Shown here piece after piece: positions 1 through 7,729 of a stretch of 64,000 bases of DNA. Within the stretch, counting starts at the first letter, position 1. Each line of letters opens with the position of its first letter. The position numbers and the translations under genes are program-made. A model generated the notes under the pieces. That model was not told the DNA's origin. It worked only from the letters and a program-made list of their open reading frames with translations, and made no database searches. Location: assembly GCF_010122465.1 (NCBI RefSeq), contig NZ_WLZY01000001.1:372001-436000 (forward strand). The letters are read 5' to 3'. This stretch comes from Phytoactinopolyspora mesophila. Lineage in GTDB: Bacteria > Actinomycetota > Actinomycetes > Jiangellales > Jiangellaceae.

Positions 1-256
1 CGGCTGCTGCCCCCACAAAGGGAGCGATCTGCTCGCGAGCTTGGGCAACGTACTCGCCGATCCGGGGAAACCAGCTCACCGGACTGCGGTCGGCCTTTTT
101 CCGCAACTGCTCGTGGTACTCCACCACCTGGGTGGGCACCGCGCCGAAGGAGCCGTGGTTGAGGTGGACGAGGTCAGGGTCGAGCGGCCATGCCTCACGC
201 GCACGCCCCGAGCTCGCCAGTCGCACGACCGACGGGATGAGGCCGGGGTGTTCCAT
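1..256 (-). CDS. Aminotransferase class V-fold PLP-dependent enzyme (N-terminus, partial)
   Basis: The reading frame opens at ATG 256 on the minus strand behind a strong AAGGAG Shine-Dalgarno box and runs off the left edge without a stop, giving 85 residues. The stretch LDPDLVHLNHGSFGAVP is the N-terminal signature of the isopenicillin-N-epimerase/cysteine-desulfurase-like class V aminotransferases, whose Asn-His-Gly-Ser-Phe segment lines the PLP site; the following WFPRIGEY region also fits. The PLP lysine lies outside the window, so the substrate cannot be told. It is divergent from a GntR/FadR regulator with an operator between the two genes, so it is a likely regulatory target. Confidence 0.85.
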   Translation of the reverse strand, partial: MEHPGLIPSVVRLASSGRAREAWPLDPDLVHLNHGSFGAVPTQVVEYHEQLRKKADRSPVSWFPRIGEYVAQAREQIAPFVGAAA

Positions 257-359
257 GGATCTCCTTGGGACCGGGCGGGGACGCATTCTCGGGTAGTCGT
301 TCGACAACAATGCCACGATGACGCGATAACGCCCCACATTCCATGAGAGAATGAGCAAG

Positions 360-370
360 TTGTCAAACAA
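360..370. promoter_or_regulatory. FadR/GntR-type operator
   Basis: TTGTCAAACAA matches the FadR-subfamily consensus TNGTNNNACNA exactly. It sits inside a longer perfect dyad of 7+7 bases around CAA (357-373). It lies between the divergent aminotransferase and GntR starts, 54 bases ahead of the regulator's ATG, as expected for autoregulation and control of the neighbour. Binding is inferred. Confidence 0.65.
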
Positions 371-423
371 CTTTGATGGCGTGGAAACATACCACGTACT
401 GTTGTGCCGCGAAAGGGGGCCTC

Positions 424-1110
424 ATGAGTGCGGTCGAGACGGCCCTGCACGGCCTGCGATCGATCATCGCCGACGGAACGCTCGGCCCTGGGGACAAGCT
501 GCCCAGCGAGGGTGAGCTGTGCGAGAAGCTGGGTGTGTCGCGGGGATCGCTGCGAGAGGCGATCCGGATGCTGTCCGCCCTGGGGGTTCTCGATACGCGG
601 CACGGGTCGGGAAGCTACGTGGGTGAGCTCAAGGCGGCGGACGTGATCCAGAGTCTGTCGCTGACCGTCGGCCTGTTGCCACTCGAAGCTGTTCTGGAGC
701 TGTATGAGCTGCGTCGCGCTCTCGAGGCGCACGCGGCGTCGATGGCTGCCGCACGGGTGGACAACGACACCATCGTCGAGCTGTCGGCCGTGCTGGATGA
801 GCTTGAGGCAACGACCGACGACGACGAGCAGTCGCGACTGGATCACGCGTTCCACATGCGCATCGTTGAGTTGGGTGGAAACCAGGCTTTCGCCGCCTTG
901 CTCTCCGTGCTCCGTTCGCGTTCACGCGCCTACCGGATTTTCCGCACGGCGGACGCCAGTGAGATCAAGCGGCTTTCCGACTCCGGGCATCGGGCCATCC
1001 TGCGTGCACTCGAGACTCGTGACCCGGCCGCGGCCGCGGCGGCGGCAGCCACACATGTGGCGCAGACGGAGGTTTGGCTGCGCAAACACCGCCCACCCGC
1101 GGAGGGGTGA
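424..1110 (+). CDS. GntR/FadR family transcriptional regulator
   Basis: A 228-residue regulator. Residues 1-70 form the GntR winged helix (LGPGDKLPSEGELCEKLGVSR then SLREAIRMLSALGVL) and residues about 85-220 an all-helical FCD ligand-binding domain with ELRRALEAHAA and a conserved DHAFHMRI segment that in this family supplies metal or ligand contacts. I chose ATG 424 because a GAAAGGGGG box precedes it and family members begin just before the winged helix; an upstream ATG at 373 would sit inside the operator dyad. The divergent class V aminotransferase and the intervening TNGTNNNACNA site suggest local control of amino-acid or amine metabolism; the effector is unknown. Confidence 0.9.
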   Translation: MSAVETALHGLRSIIADGTLGPGDKLPSEGELCEKLGVSRGSLREAIRMLSALGVLDTRHGSGSYVGELKAADVIQSLSLTVGLLPLEAVLELYELRRALEAHAASMAAARVDNDTIVELSAVLDELEATTDDDEQSRLDHAFHMRIVELGGNQAFAALLSVLRSRSRAYRIFRTADASEIKRLSDSGHRAILRALETRDPAAAAAAAATHVAQTEVWLRKHRPPAEG

Positions 1111-1126
1111 CCATGGCGGGGTGCGC

Positions 1127-2071
1127 TCAGAGGCGTAGTTCCCAGTACTGGCCCACCAGGTCGTGGCCGAAACTCCGGTGTGGTTCTTCCTCGACCAGCC
1201 GGAAACCGGTCTTGATGTAGAGATGCCGCGCCGCTGTGAGCACATCGTTGGTCCAAAGAACCAGAGACTTATACCTGGCCGAGCGGGCGAACCGGACACA
1301 CTCGTCCACGAGCCGGCCGCCGACGCCGTCGCCCCGCGCCCACGGCTCGACCAGCAGCAGCCGGAGTTGTGCGGTGTGGTCGTTCTTGCGAACACAAAAC
1401 ACGCAACCAGCCGGTTTGCCGTCGACCTCGGCGATCCAAGCTTGTTCGCGCGCCGGGTCGTGGTCCCGGCCGTAGTCGGCGACAATCTGAGCGACAAGCG
1501 CCTCGAACGCCTGACCCCAGCCGTACTCGTCGGCGTAGAGGCGGCCGTGTCGTTGGACGACCCAGCCGAGGTCGCCGGGGCGTAACCCACGGATCACGAT
1601 GGTTCGCGGCGCAGGCCGTGCGCTGAGGAGTCGCTCCGCGGTCTCGAATGCGTTCACCAGGTGCCGCTGATCGTCGTTGCTGAGCTGTTCGAGCAAGCGG
1701 GCCGCCTGCTGTTCGGAGCGGGCGTTGAGGGTGGCGAACGCGTCACGGCCGGTGGCGGTCAGAGACGCCACCTGCTTGCGGGCGTCGAGCTCGGAAACGC
1801 TGCGTTCCACCAACCCTTTCTTCTCCAGCCTGCCCAGAACGCGACTGAGGTGGCCGGGATCGATGTGCATCGCGGCGCGCACCGCGGTGATCTCGGCGAG
1901 GCCGTCATGTTGGGCCAGCTCGAAGATGACACGTGCCTCGGTGACGCTGAACCTGGACTGAAGTAGACCTTGGTCGAGCAGGCCCATGTGTGCGGTGAAG
2001 AAGCGATTGAATCGGCGCACCGCACTCACTCGTGTGCCGACGGTTCTTTGTTCGATGGCAGCACCGGTCAT
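1127..2071 (-). CDS. MarR-type HTH / GNAT N-acetyltransferase two-domain protein
   Basis: A 314-residue protein with two domains. Residues about 15-150 are a MarR winged helix (FSVTEARVIFELAQ, IDPGHLSRVLGRLEKKGLVER, DARKQVASLTATGRDAF). Residues about 155-314 are a GNAT acetyltransferase with the acetyl-CoA loop in LLLVEPWARGDGVGGRLVDECVRFA and a C-terminal beta-strand pair around LYIKTGFRLVEEE. This MarR-GNAT fusion is a recognised widespread family; the acetyl acceptor is not known. It converges on the GntR gene, 16 bases apart. Its ATG is preceded at the expected distances by TTGACG and GACGAT, so a promoter close to the start codon is likely. Confidence 0.9.
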   Translation of the reverse strand: MTGAAIEQRTVGTRVSAVRRFNRFFTAHMGLLDQGLLQSRFSVTEARVIFELAQHDGLAEITAVRAAMHIDPGHLSRVLGRLEKKGLVERSVSELDARKQVASLTATGRDAFATLNARSEQQAARLLEQLSNDDQRHLVNAFETAERLLSARPAPRTIVIRGLRPGDLGWVVQRHGRLYADEYGWGQAFEALVAQIVADYGRDHDPAREQAWIAEVDGKPAGCVFCVRKNDHTAQLRLLLVEPWARGDGVGGRLVDECVRFARSARYKSLVLWTNDVLTAARHLYIKTGFRLVEEEPHRSFGHDLVGQYWELRL

Positions 2072-2150
2072 GATGACATCGTCAAACTTTTCTTTGTCGC
2101 CGTCAAGGATTATCTGTCAACGTCCTGCGCTCGCGTGCCGAGGCGGCCGG

Positions 2151-2720
2151 TCAGGCGCTTGGTTCGTTGCCCGGGCGCCACTTGATCGAGCAGCCCATGG
2201 CCGGCCGGTGGGGGAGCGGCACTGGCTTGCCGGCGAGCACGAGGTCGAATGCCGCACGTAGCGATGCGCCGGTGACGGGTTTGTGGTTGCCAGGGGTGCT
2301 CTCGTCGAACGCGCCGTGATACGCGAGACGACGGTCCGCGTCGTACAGGAAGAGATCGGGGGTGCAAACCGCGCCGTAAGCTAGCCCAACACGCTGGTCG
2401 GCGTCGATCAAGTACGGGAACTGCCAGCCGGCCCGGTTGGCTTGCGCTTGCAGGTGCTCAGCGTCATCGTCGGGATAAGCATCGGCGTCGTTGGTGCAGA
2501 TCGCCACCGTGGCGAGTCCATGTTTGGCGTACTCGCCGGTGAGTGCGCCGAAGCTGGATTCGATGTGCTGGACGTACGGGCAGTGGTTGCAGACAAAGGC
2601 CACCAGCAGCGCCGACGCGCCGGAGAACGACGCGAGAGTGAACTCTTCGCCGTCGACCGAAGGCAAGGCGAAGTCTGGCGCTGGCGTTCCGACAGTGGTG
2701 TCGCGGGATTCGACGGCCAC
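2151..2720 (-). CDS. Thioredoxin-fold redox protein (AhpC/TSA-type)
   Basis: 189 residues starting at GTG 2720, which follows AAGGAGGC by the usual spacing; the longer frame upstream runs into the inverted-repeat element and is unlikely to be translated. The N-terminus TVGTPAPDFALPSVDGEEF is typical of AhpC/TSA redoxins. The redox motif is CNHCPYVQHIESSF, a CxxC followed by cis-proline-like context, seen in a thioredoxin-like family related to TlpA/ResA rather than true peroxiredoxins. No signal peptide or membrane anchor is visible, so it should be cytoplasmic. Partner and substrate are unknown. Confidence 0.87.
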   Translation of the reverse strand: MAVESRDTTVGTPAPDFALPSVDGEEFTLASFSGASALLVAFVCNHCPYVQHIESSFGALTGEYAKHGLATVAICTNDADAYPDDDAEHLQAQANRAGWQFPYLIDADQRVGLAYGAVCTPDLFLYDADRRLAYHGAFDESTPGNHKPVTGASLRAAFDLVLAGKPVPLPHRPAMGCSIKWRPGNEPSA

Positions 2721-2760
2721 GGGAGCCTCCTTGGGCGGATTTGAGTCAATTGATTGCCTT

Positions 2761-2936
2761 AGAGGCCGCGCAGAATGGGAGTCGCCTGGCTCGCGGGCCG
2801 GAGCATGCCAGCTGTCCGAGAATGGAAGGCGTTGATCGTCAGTCGTCGCACAAACCCAGTGCGACTCCTTCCTCCGCCTTGCCATCCAGGCGCTCGCCCC
2901 CGCTCGCTGTCAGGCGCCCCATTCTGCGCGGCCTCT
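2761..2936. repeat. MITE-like 176-bp inverted-repeat element
   Basis: A 19-base sequence at 2761-2779 (AGAGGCCGCGCAGAATGGG) recurs as its exact reverse complement at 2918-2936. Inside, 2845-2851 (GTCGCAC) pairs with 2859-2865, and further complementary blocks (AATGGAAGGCG with CGCCTTGCCAT, CGCCTGG with CCAGGCG) let the whole element fold as one long imperfect hairpin. It holds no credible gene and no clear target duplication was found. It fills the gap between the redoxin start and the MFS stop. A miniature transposable element or a structured transcript are both possible. Confidence 0.6.
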
Positions 2937-2971
2937 GAACCATTCTCCGCTCGTCCGCTCGCACATGTTGA

Positions 2972-4243
2972 TCAGGGGTGCGAAGTGACAGCTGCCGCTC
3001 GACCGGGACGGGGCCAGCGGGTCGCCACGGCCGCGAGGGCGGCGGCGCAGACGACGAAGAGCGTGCCGAGCGCGAGCCAGCCGGCCGTCGAGTTGGCCAG
3101 AACCCAGCCGAGGAGGAGTAGCGGGCCGACGGCTCGTCCCAGGGGAATGCCACTGAGGTACATGCCTTGCCATTGGCCAGGATGTTGGGGGTTGGCGAGG
3201 GCGAAGCCCACCTCCCACGAGCCGGAGGCGATGAGCGTTTCGCCAACGACGAGCACGACGACACCAGCCACCAGGACGAGTACGGCCAGCTGTGGTGATG
3301 ACAGGACGGACGAGCTGGCTAATACGGCGCAGGCCGCAGCCAATAGGATGCCACCGACCAGCACGGACCGGGCTGCGGTGCGCAGGCTCACCACGCGGCG
3401 CGCCACGCGTCGCTGAAGTAGGACGACGCCAATGGTGTTGGTGACGAACAGTAGGCCGATGGTCCACGAGGGTGCGGCGGTGCTTTCGCTGATCCAGACC
3501 GGGAGCAGCACGCTCAACAAGGGCATGTAGAGGTACAGCACGGCATTGAGCAAGGTGGCGGTGAGGTACCGCGTGTCTCGCAGGACGCTGCTGGCGCGGG
3601 GTCGTTGGGCGCTGGGCGCTCTGCGTGGCGAGCTGTGACGGGGGAGTCGGGGGAGTCGGGAGAGTATGTAGGCGGTCAGCACGAAGAGCCCGGCGTCGGC
3701 CAATAGCAAACTCACGAAGGCTGCTTCGGTGCCAAAGATCAAGGCGGTGGTGCCGAGCGCGGCACCGATGCCGAGCCCAGCATTGAGTAGCACCTGGAGG
3801 CGGGCGCGGGCGTTGACGCGGTCTCGAGCGTCGACCATCCCGACCAGGAGCGCTTGGCGAACGGCGGCGAGACCACTTTGCGCTGCCGCGTAGACGCACA
3901 CCGCCGCCAGGAAACCGGCCCAGCCGGGCGCGAACGCCAGCAGCACCAGGCCGACGGCCACCAGGCATGCGAGGGTGACGGCGCTGCGCCGCAGGCCGAC
4001 GCGGTCGGCCACGGTTCCGATCGGTGCCGACATGGCGAACCCCAGGCCCCAGGCGAGGCTGAGCCCGAGGCCGACCTGTGCCGGGGACAGGCCGACGACG
4101 AGCGTGAAGTAGAGCACCGACGCCACGTAGAAGGCGCCATCGCCCAGCGAGTTCACCAGTTGCGCGCGAGCCAGCACACGTAGTGCGGCATCGCTGAACT
4201 GAGATGAGGCGGCGGGCACGTCAGCCGCTGTAGTCGCTTCCAT
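2972..4243 (-). CDS. MFS transporter
   Basis: About 423 residues with 10-12 hydrophobic segments and an MFS loop 2-3 motif variant (GTVADRVGLRRSA). The protein resembles MFS exporters of the antibiotic-efflux or enterobactin-exporter type, which pump small molecules out using the proton gradient. Two start codons, ATG 4264 and ATG 4243, both lie in CTTCCATGGAAG palindromes; I prefer 4243 because a TTGACT/AATAAT promoter on this strand would start transcription right there. It is divergent from a MarR regulator, a common arrangement in which the regulator represses the pump until a toxic ligand binds. Substrate unknown. Confidence 0.88.
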   Translation of the reverse strand: MEATTAADVPAASSQFSDAALRVLARAQLVNSLGDGAFYVASVLYFTLVVGLSPAQVGLGLSLAWGLGFAMSAPIGTVADRVGLRRSAVTLACLVAVGLVLLAFAPGWAGFLAAVCVYAAAQSGLAAVRQALLVGMVDARDRVNARARLQVLLNAGLGIGAALGTTALIFGTEAAFVSLLLADAGLFVLTAYILSRLPRLPRHSSPRRAPSAQRPRASSVLRDTRYLTATLLNAVLYLYMPLLSVLLPVWISESTAAPSWTIGLLFVTNTIGVVLLQRRVARRVVSLRTAARSVLVGGILLAAACAVLASSSVLSSPQLAVLVLVAGVVVLVVGETLIASGSWEVGFALANPQHPGQWQGMYLSGIPLGRAVGPLLLLGWVLANSTAGWLALGTLFVVCAAALAAVATRWPRPGRAAAVTSHP

Positions 4244-4269
4244 GGAAGTAATTATTGCTTCCATGGAAG
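4237..4269. promoter_or_regulatory. Paired MarR operators (two identical 12-bp palindromes)
   Basis: CTTCCATGGAAG occurs at 4237-4248 and again at 4258-4269, 21 bases centre to centre, so both face the same side of the helix. They cover the start region of the MFS gene and the promoter of the divergent marR, whose TATAGT box (4272-4277) ends six bases before its ATG. This is an excellent candidate for the binding site of the adjacent MarR protein. Confidence 0.7.
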
Positions 4270-4283
4270 CGTATAGTCAAGTC

Positions 4284-4784
4284 ATGACCACTGATGCCGT
4301 CGCCAAGATCGTTGAACAATGGGAGCGCGAGATGCCGGAACTCGACCTGCGGCCCATGCTGGTAGTCGGCCGGATCCACCGGCTGGCGGAGATGATGGAT
4401 GTCGCCCTCCGGCCGCCTTTCCGGGACGCCGGTCTCGGCAACGGCGAGTTCGACATCCTGGCGGCATTGCGCCGGGCAGGTCAGCCGTACTCGCGTACCC
4501 CCCGTGACCTCGGATCCGCCTTGATGGTCACCAGCGGAGCGATCACCAAGCAGATCGACCGGCTCGAAGCGAAGGGGCTCGTCATCCGTGAAGCGGACCC
4601 TCGGGATGCCCGCTCGAGGATGATCACGCTCACCGACAAGGGCGCTGACCTCGTGGAGCGCCTGCTTCCAGAGCACCTGGCGAACGAACGTGCTTTGCTC
4701 ACGACGCTCTCCGCCGAGCAGCAGGAGCAGTTGGCGTCGCTGCTGCTCTCGCTCGCCGCGCGCCTGGAAGGGCGGGAAGGCTGA
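4284..4784 (+). CDS. MarR family transcriptional regulator
   Basis: 166 residues. The winged helix is clear: FDILAALRRAG, then DLGSALMVTSGAITKQIDRLEAKGLVIRE, then the wing DPRDARSRMITLTDKG, flanked by the N- and C-terminal dimerisation helices. ATG 4284 is chosen over the in-frame ATG 4242 because the latter lies inside the palindromic operator and because TATAGT ends six bases before 4284, consistent with a leaderless transcript. It most likely represses itself and the divergent MFS pump; the ligand is unknown. Confidence 0.9.
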   Translation: MTTDAVAKIVEQWEREMPELDLRPMLVVGRIHRLAEMMDVALRPPFRDAGLGNGEFDILAALRRAGQPYSRTPRDLGSALMVTSGAITKQIDRLEAKGLVIREADPRDARSRMITLTDKGADLVERLLPEHLANERALLTTLSAEQQEQLASLLLSLAARLEGREG

Positions 4785-4797
4785 CCCCGCGGGCGGT

Positions 4798-5529
4798 TCA
4801 GGCGGCGCGTTCGGTGACGAAGACGAACTCGCGGCCTGGGCGATCCGGGGCGTCCCGCACGTCGCGAACGCGGAAGCCACTAGCCGTCAGGGCCGATTCG
4901 ACCTCGTCGCGGTCGCGGAACCGGAGAGTGGAATCAGAGGTGAGTACAGTGCCGTCGGCGTGGAATCGGTAGGTGCAGCGGAAGGACACGAGGGGGAGGC
5001 TGACATCGGTGATCTCGAAGTGCTCCTCCACATCTCCTATCCCGGGAACGTCGACGGTGACGGGAGCGGATCGGTCGGTCGCCCACTTCTCCCATGCGCG
5101 GTATTCGGGGCGCCGGGTCTCGAACACGAAGAATCCGTGTGGGCGCAAGGCGGCGCTGATGCCGCGCAGCGTCGCCGACCAGTCGTCGTCAGTGAGAAAG
5201 ACTTGGGCGACATTGCCGGTCATCACGGCGAGGTCGGCGCCCAGGGCTGGTGCCGACGTTGCGTCGCCATGCAGCCAGGTGACCCGTTCGGCGCCCTTCT
5301 TCGACCTGGCGACATCGAGTGACGCGGCTGCCGGATCCACCCCGACGACGGTCCGGCCGGTGCCGGCCAGCAGTATCGCCAGCGATCCCGTGCCGCAGCC
5401 GACATCGAGTACCTGGCGGGCGTTCAGCTCTTCGGCGATGCCCAGGTAGGTCTCGAGATCGTCGCGCGGCCCGTCGAAGGCGTCGTAGATGGCCGCAAGG
5501 CGTGGGTGGGCGAATATTTCGTCCGGCAT
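4798..5529 (-). CDS. Class I SAM-dependent methyltransferase
   Basis: 243 residues. Motif I is VLDVGCGTGSLAILLA (about residues 40-55) followed by VVGVDPAAASLDVAR, which binds the adenosyl ribose, and HGDATSAPALGADLAVMTGNVAQV for motif II. The N-terminus (FAHPRLAAIYDAFDG) is typical of a small free-standing actinobacterial methyltransferase family acting on unknown small molecules. It converges on the marR gene, 13 bases apart, and is divergent from the DUF222/HNH gene. The acceptor cannot be deduced. Confidence 0.9.
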   Translation of the reverse strand: MPDEIFAHPRLAAIYDAFDGPRDDLETYLGIAEELNARQVLDVGCGTGSLAILLAGTGRTVVGVDPAAASLDVARSKKGAERVTWLHGDATSAPALGADLAVMTGNVAQVFLTDDDWSATLRGISAALRPHGFFVFETRRPEYRAWEKWATDRSAPVTVDVPGIGDVEEHFEITDVSLPLVSFRCTYRFHADGTVLTSDSTLRFRDRDEVESALTASGFRVRDVRDAPDRPGREFVFVTERAA

Positions 5530-5726
5530 CCGGCGACACTATCGACTTGGCGCTCGTGGTGCGACGGGTTTTCGTCTCCGCGTGGTCGTCGCCACGGCAC
5601 GCTGGCCGGCCTGCTCAACGGTCGGTGCAGCGGCGGCGCGGACTCCGGGCGCGCGGGACGACCTGATGCCGCGACGCGGGGATGCGCCAATTCGATCCGG
5701 AAGTTGCGGCAAAGCTGGTAAAACAA

Positions 5727-5761
5727 TTGAAGCGGAACTGACGTTCGATTATCTTGTAGGT
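5727..5761 (+). promoter_or_regulatory. Promoter of the DUF222/HNH gene (probably leaderless)
   Basis: TTGAAG (5727-5732) and TATCTT (5750-5755) are separated by exactly 17 bases. Transcription starting about seven bases after the -10 box would begin at the ATG at 5762, and no Shine-Dalgarno box precedes that ATG, so translation is probably leaderless. Confidence 0.6.
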
Positions 5762-7657
5762 ATGAGTGATTCGCATGGCAACCTCGCCGTCCCGGATGGG
5801 CCCGAGCCCGCGGGTGGTGTTGATGCGTGCGATGTCGACGCGGAATGGGTGCGGTTGGTAGCTGCCGAGCTGGCCCGGTCGGAGCCGATCGCTGGGTCGC
5901 TGGCTGACGTGGCCGATGGTGAGGACGTTTTCGGAGACCTTGGCTTCGATGTGCTTCACCCGGATGCCGGGCCGGATGGACTGGAGACCGATGATCCAGG
6001 CGCCGACGAATCAGGTCCCAATTGTCCAGGTCCCAATTGTTCAGGTCCCAATTGTTCAGGTCCCAACGTTTCAGATCCCAACGTTTCAGATCCCAATGGC
6101 CCAGGTCTCGATGATCCAGACACCTTGAATGAACTCGGTCGCCCGGGCGGGCCGGTTCCGGGAGTGGACCGGTCCGGAGTCGCGGGAATGGCGCCCGGCA
6201 CTCGCCTGGCGGCAATTCTCGATGCTGTCTCGCCCGGGGAACTCGGTGTGCGTGAGTTGGCTGATGTGGTGGCAGCGTGGGAGCGGATGATGGCCTGGTG
6301 TGCGGCGAAGCAAGCTGAGGCGGCCGCCGAATTGACTCACCGCCGCGAGTTGCGCCCGGATGACGGGGGCGGTCAGTTCGCGTCGTTGCATCCGGTCCCG
6401 GCTACTGCCGCGGCGCTGTGTGCCGTGCGGCCGTGGACCAAGCCGCAGGCTGAGAAGCTGGTGGACCAGTCGGTTGTACTGGTTGAGAAGTACCCCGCGG
6501 TGCACCAGGCGTTGTTCGAGGGACGGCTCGACGTGGCCAAGGCTCGTATCTTGACCCGCGCCCTGGCCAAGTGTGACTCCGAGGTAGCGGAGCTGATCGA
6601 GAAAGCTGTGTTGCCGTTTGTACATATCTGGACCGAGGTGAAGCTGTCCCGCGTGGTCAACGAGTTGTTGCATGAGCTTGACGCCGCGGGAGCCAAACGC
6701 CGCCGCCGCGAGGCTCGTGACCGCCGCGACGTGTGGCTTGAGCCTGGTGAGGATGGCATGGCCTGGCTGATTGCCTATCTGCCGGCGGAAGAAGCCACCG
6801 CGGTGATGGCCGCGATCAACGCCGCCGCTGAGTCCGAGGGCGCAGCCAGGGGCGCCGGCCAAGATTCGGCACGGCCTGCCGACGGTGCTACTTCCGACGG
6901 TGCTACTTCCGACGGTGCCGCTTCCGACGGTGCCACGGGTGGTTCGCGCACCCGGCAGGGCCCGGGCACCAAGGGGCAGCGGCGCGCGGATGCGCTCGCA
7001 TCACTCGGCTGGCTGTCGTTGGCTGCTGGACACCTCGGCGGCCGCGAATGCACGGCCTGTGGTGTGCCGGCGGGTACCCGGTTGTCCAAGGCTCATGGTC
7101 GCCCGGTCACGGTGAACGTCACGGTGCCCATGTCCACGCTGCTGGGCTTGGACGAGCATCCTGCTTATCTGGATGGGTATGGTCCTATCGACCCTGATGT
7201 GGCGCGGTGTCTGGCAGCCGCTGGTGTGTGGACGTGGGTCGGGACGGCTCCTGCTGGTGGCCACGCGATCGATTACGGCACCACTCGCTATGAGCCCCCG
7301 CAAGCTTTGGTGGACTTCGTGATTCTGCGTGATCGTGAATGTCTGATGCCAGGTTGCCACCGCCCAGCTCAGCGCTGCGAGATCGATCACCGTCGCCCCT
7401 GGCCGTACGGACCGACCTCAGCCTGCAACTGCTCGGCCTTGTGTAAGGCCTGTCATGTGCAAAAACATCGGGCCGGGTGGACGGTCGAGCATCTCGGTGA
7501 GGGGCGGCAGCGCTGGACAAGCCCCACCGGACACTCATCGGTGATCAGTTTTCCGCGCATCGCTCCAGACGCGTGGGAAGGAGCTACATCACGTCGCGAT
7601 CGAGGGTATGAGTCCGCGAAGGCGCCACCGGCCGGATCGGGCGACCCACCCTTCTGA
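5762..7657 (+). CDS. DUF222 / HNH endonuclease signature protein (13E12-like repeat family)
   Basis: 631 residues. The central part, about 150-400, is the actinobacterial DUF222 domain (13E12 family). The C-terminal HNH motif reads CLMPGCHRPAQRCEIDHRRP, then CNCSALCKACHVQKHR, holding the metal-binding cysteines and the catalytic His of the IDH triplet. Family members occur in many copies in actinomycete genomes; an activity in DNA cleavage is predicted but poorly proven. The N-terminal 80-120 residues carry six five-residue repeats rich in Pro and Asn, and a second low-complexity run of D-G-A-T/A-S units lies around residues 374-393; both come from 15-bp tandem repeats. Position 7655-7657, its stop, lies in the loop of a hairpin. 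Confidence 0.88.
   Translation: MSDSHGNLAVPDGPEPAGGVDACDVDAEWVRLVAAELARSEPIAGSLADVADGEDVFGDLGFDVLHPDAGPDGLETDDPGADESGPNCPGPNCSGPNCSGPNVSDPNVSDPNGPGLDDPDTLNELGRPGGPVPGVDRSGVAGMAPGTRLAAILDAVSPGELGVRELADVVAAWERMMAWCAAKQAEAAAELTHRRELRPDDGGGQFASLHPVPATAAALCAVRPWTKPQAEKLVDQSVVLVEKYPAVHQALFEGRLDVAKARILTRALAKCDSEVAELIEKAVLPFVHIWTEVKLSRVVNELLHELDAAGAKRRRREARDRRDVWLEPGEDGMAWLIAYLPAEEATAVMAAINAAAESEGAARGAGQDSARPADGATSDGATSDGAASDGATGGSRTRQGPGTKGQRRADALASLGWLSLAAGHLGGRECTACGVPAGTRLSKAHGRPVTVNVTVPMSTLLGLDEHPAYLDGYGPIDPDVARCLAAAGVWTWVGTAPAGGHAIDYGTTRYEPPQALVDFVILRDRECLMPGCHRPAQRCEIDHRRPWPYGPTSACNCSALCKACHVQKHRAGWTVEHLGEGRQRWTSPTGHSSVISFPRIAPDAWEGATSRRDRGYESAKAPPAGSGDPPF
6011..6100 (+). repeat. 15-bp tandem repeat inside the DUF222 gene (6 units)
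   Basis: Six consecutive 15-base units of the form TCAGGTCCCAATTGT, the last three drifting to AACGTT/AATGGC endings. They encode repeated Ser/Pro-Gly/Asp-Pro-Asn-X. The unit keeps the frame, so copy number can change without inactivating the gene. Confidence 0.85.
6881..6940 (+). repeat. Second 15-bp tandem repeat in the DUF222 gene (4 units)
   Basis: Four in-frame copies of GACGGTGCTACTTCC (the last two diverged), coding D-G-A-T/A-S and forming a probable flexible linker between the DUF222 region and the HNH domain. Confidence 0.8.
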
Positions 7658-7722
7658 GCGGGTCGCCTCCTACCTTCCAGCACACATGCGCGCGGTCCGC
7701 CGACCGGAAAGTAGGAGGCGCC
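7640..7722. terminator. Probable bidirectional terminator region
   Basis: Two inverted repeats lie between the convergent DUF222 and permease genes. GGCGACCC (7640-7647) pairs with 7660-7667, with the DUF222 stop in its loop. CGCCTCCTACCTTCC (7664-7678) pairs with 7706-7720 with one mismatch and a 27-base loop, ending 10 bases from the permease stop. No T-run follows, as is common in high-GC actinomycetes. Confidence 0.55.
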
Positions 7723-7729
7723 TCGGACG

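Noticed and set aside
6011-6100. Short regular repeats considered as a CRISPR array
   Set aside because: Units are 15 bases with no spacers and keep a reading frame inside the DUF222 gene.
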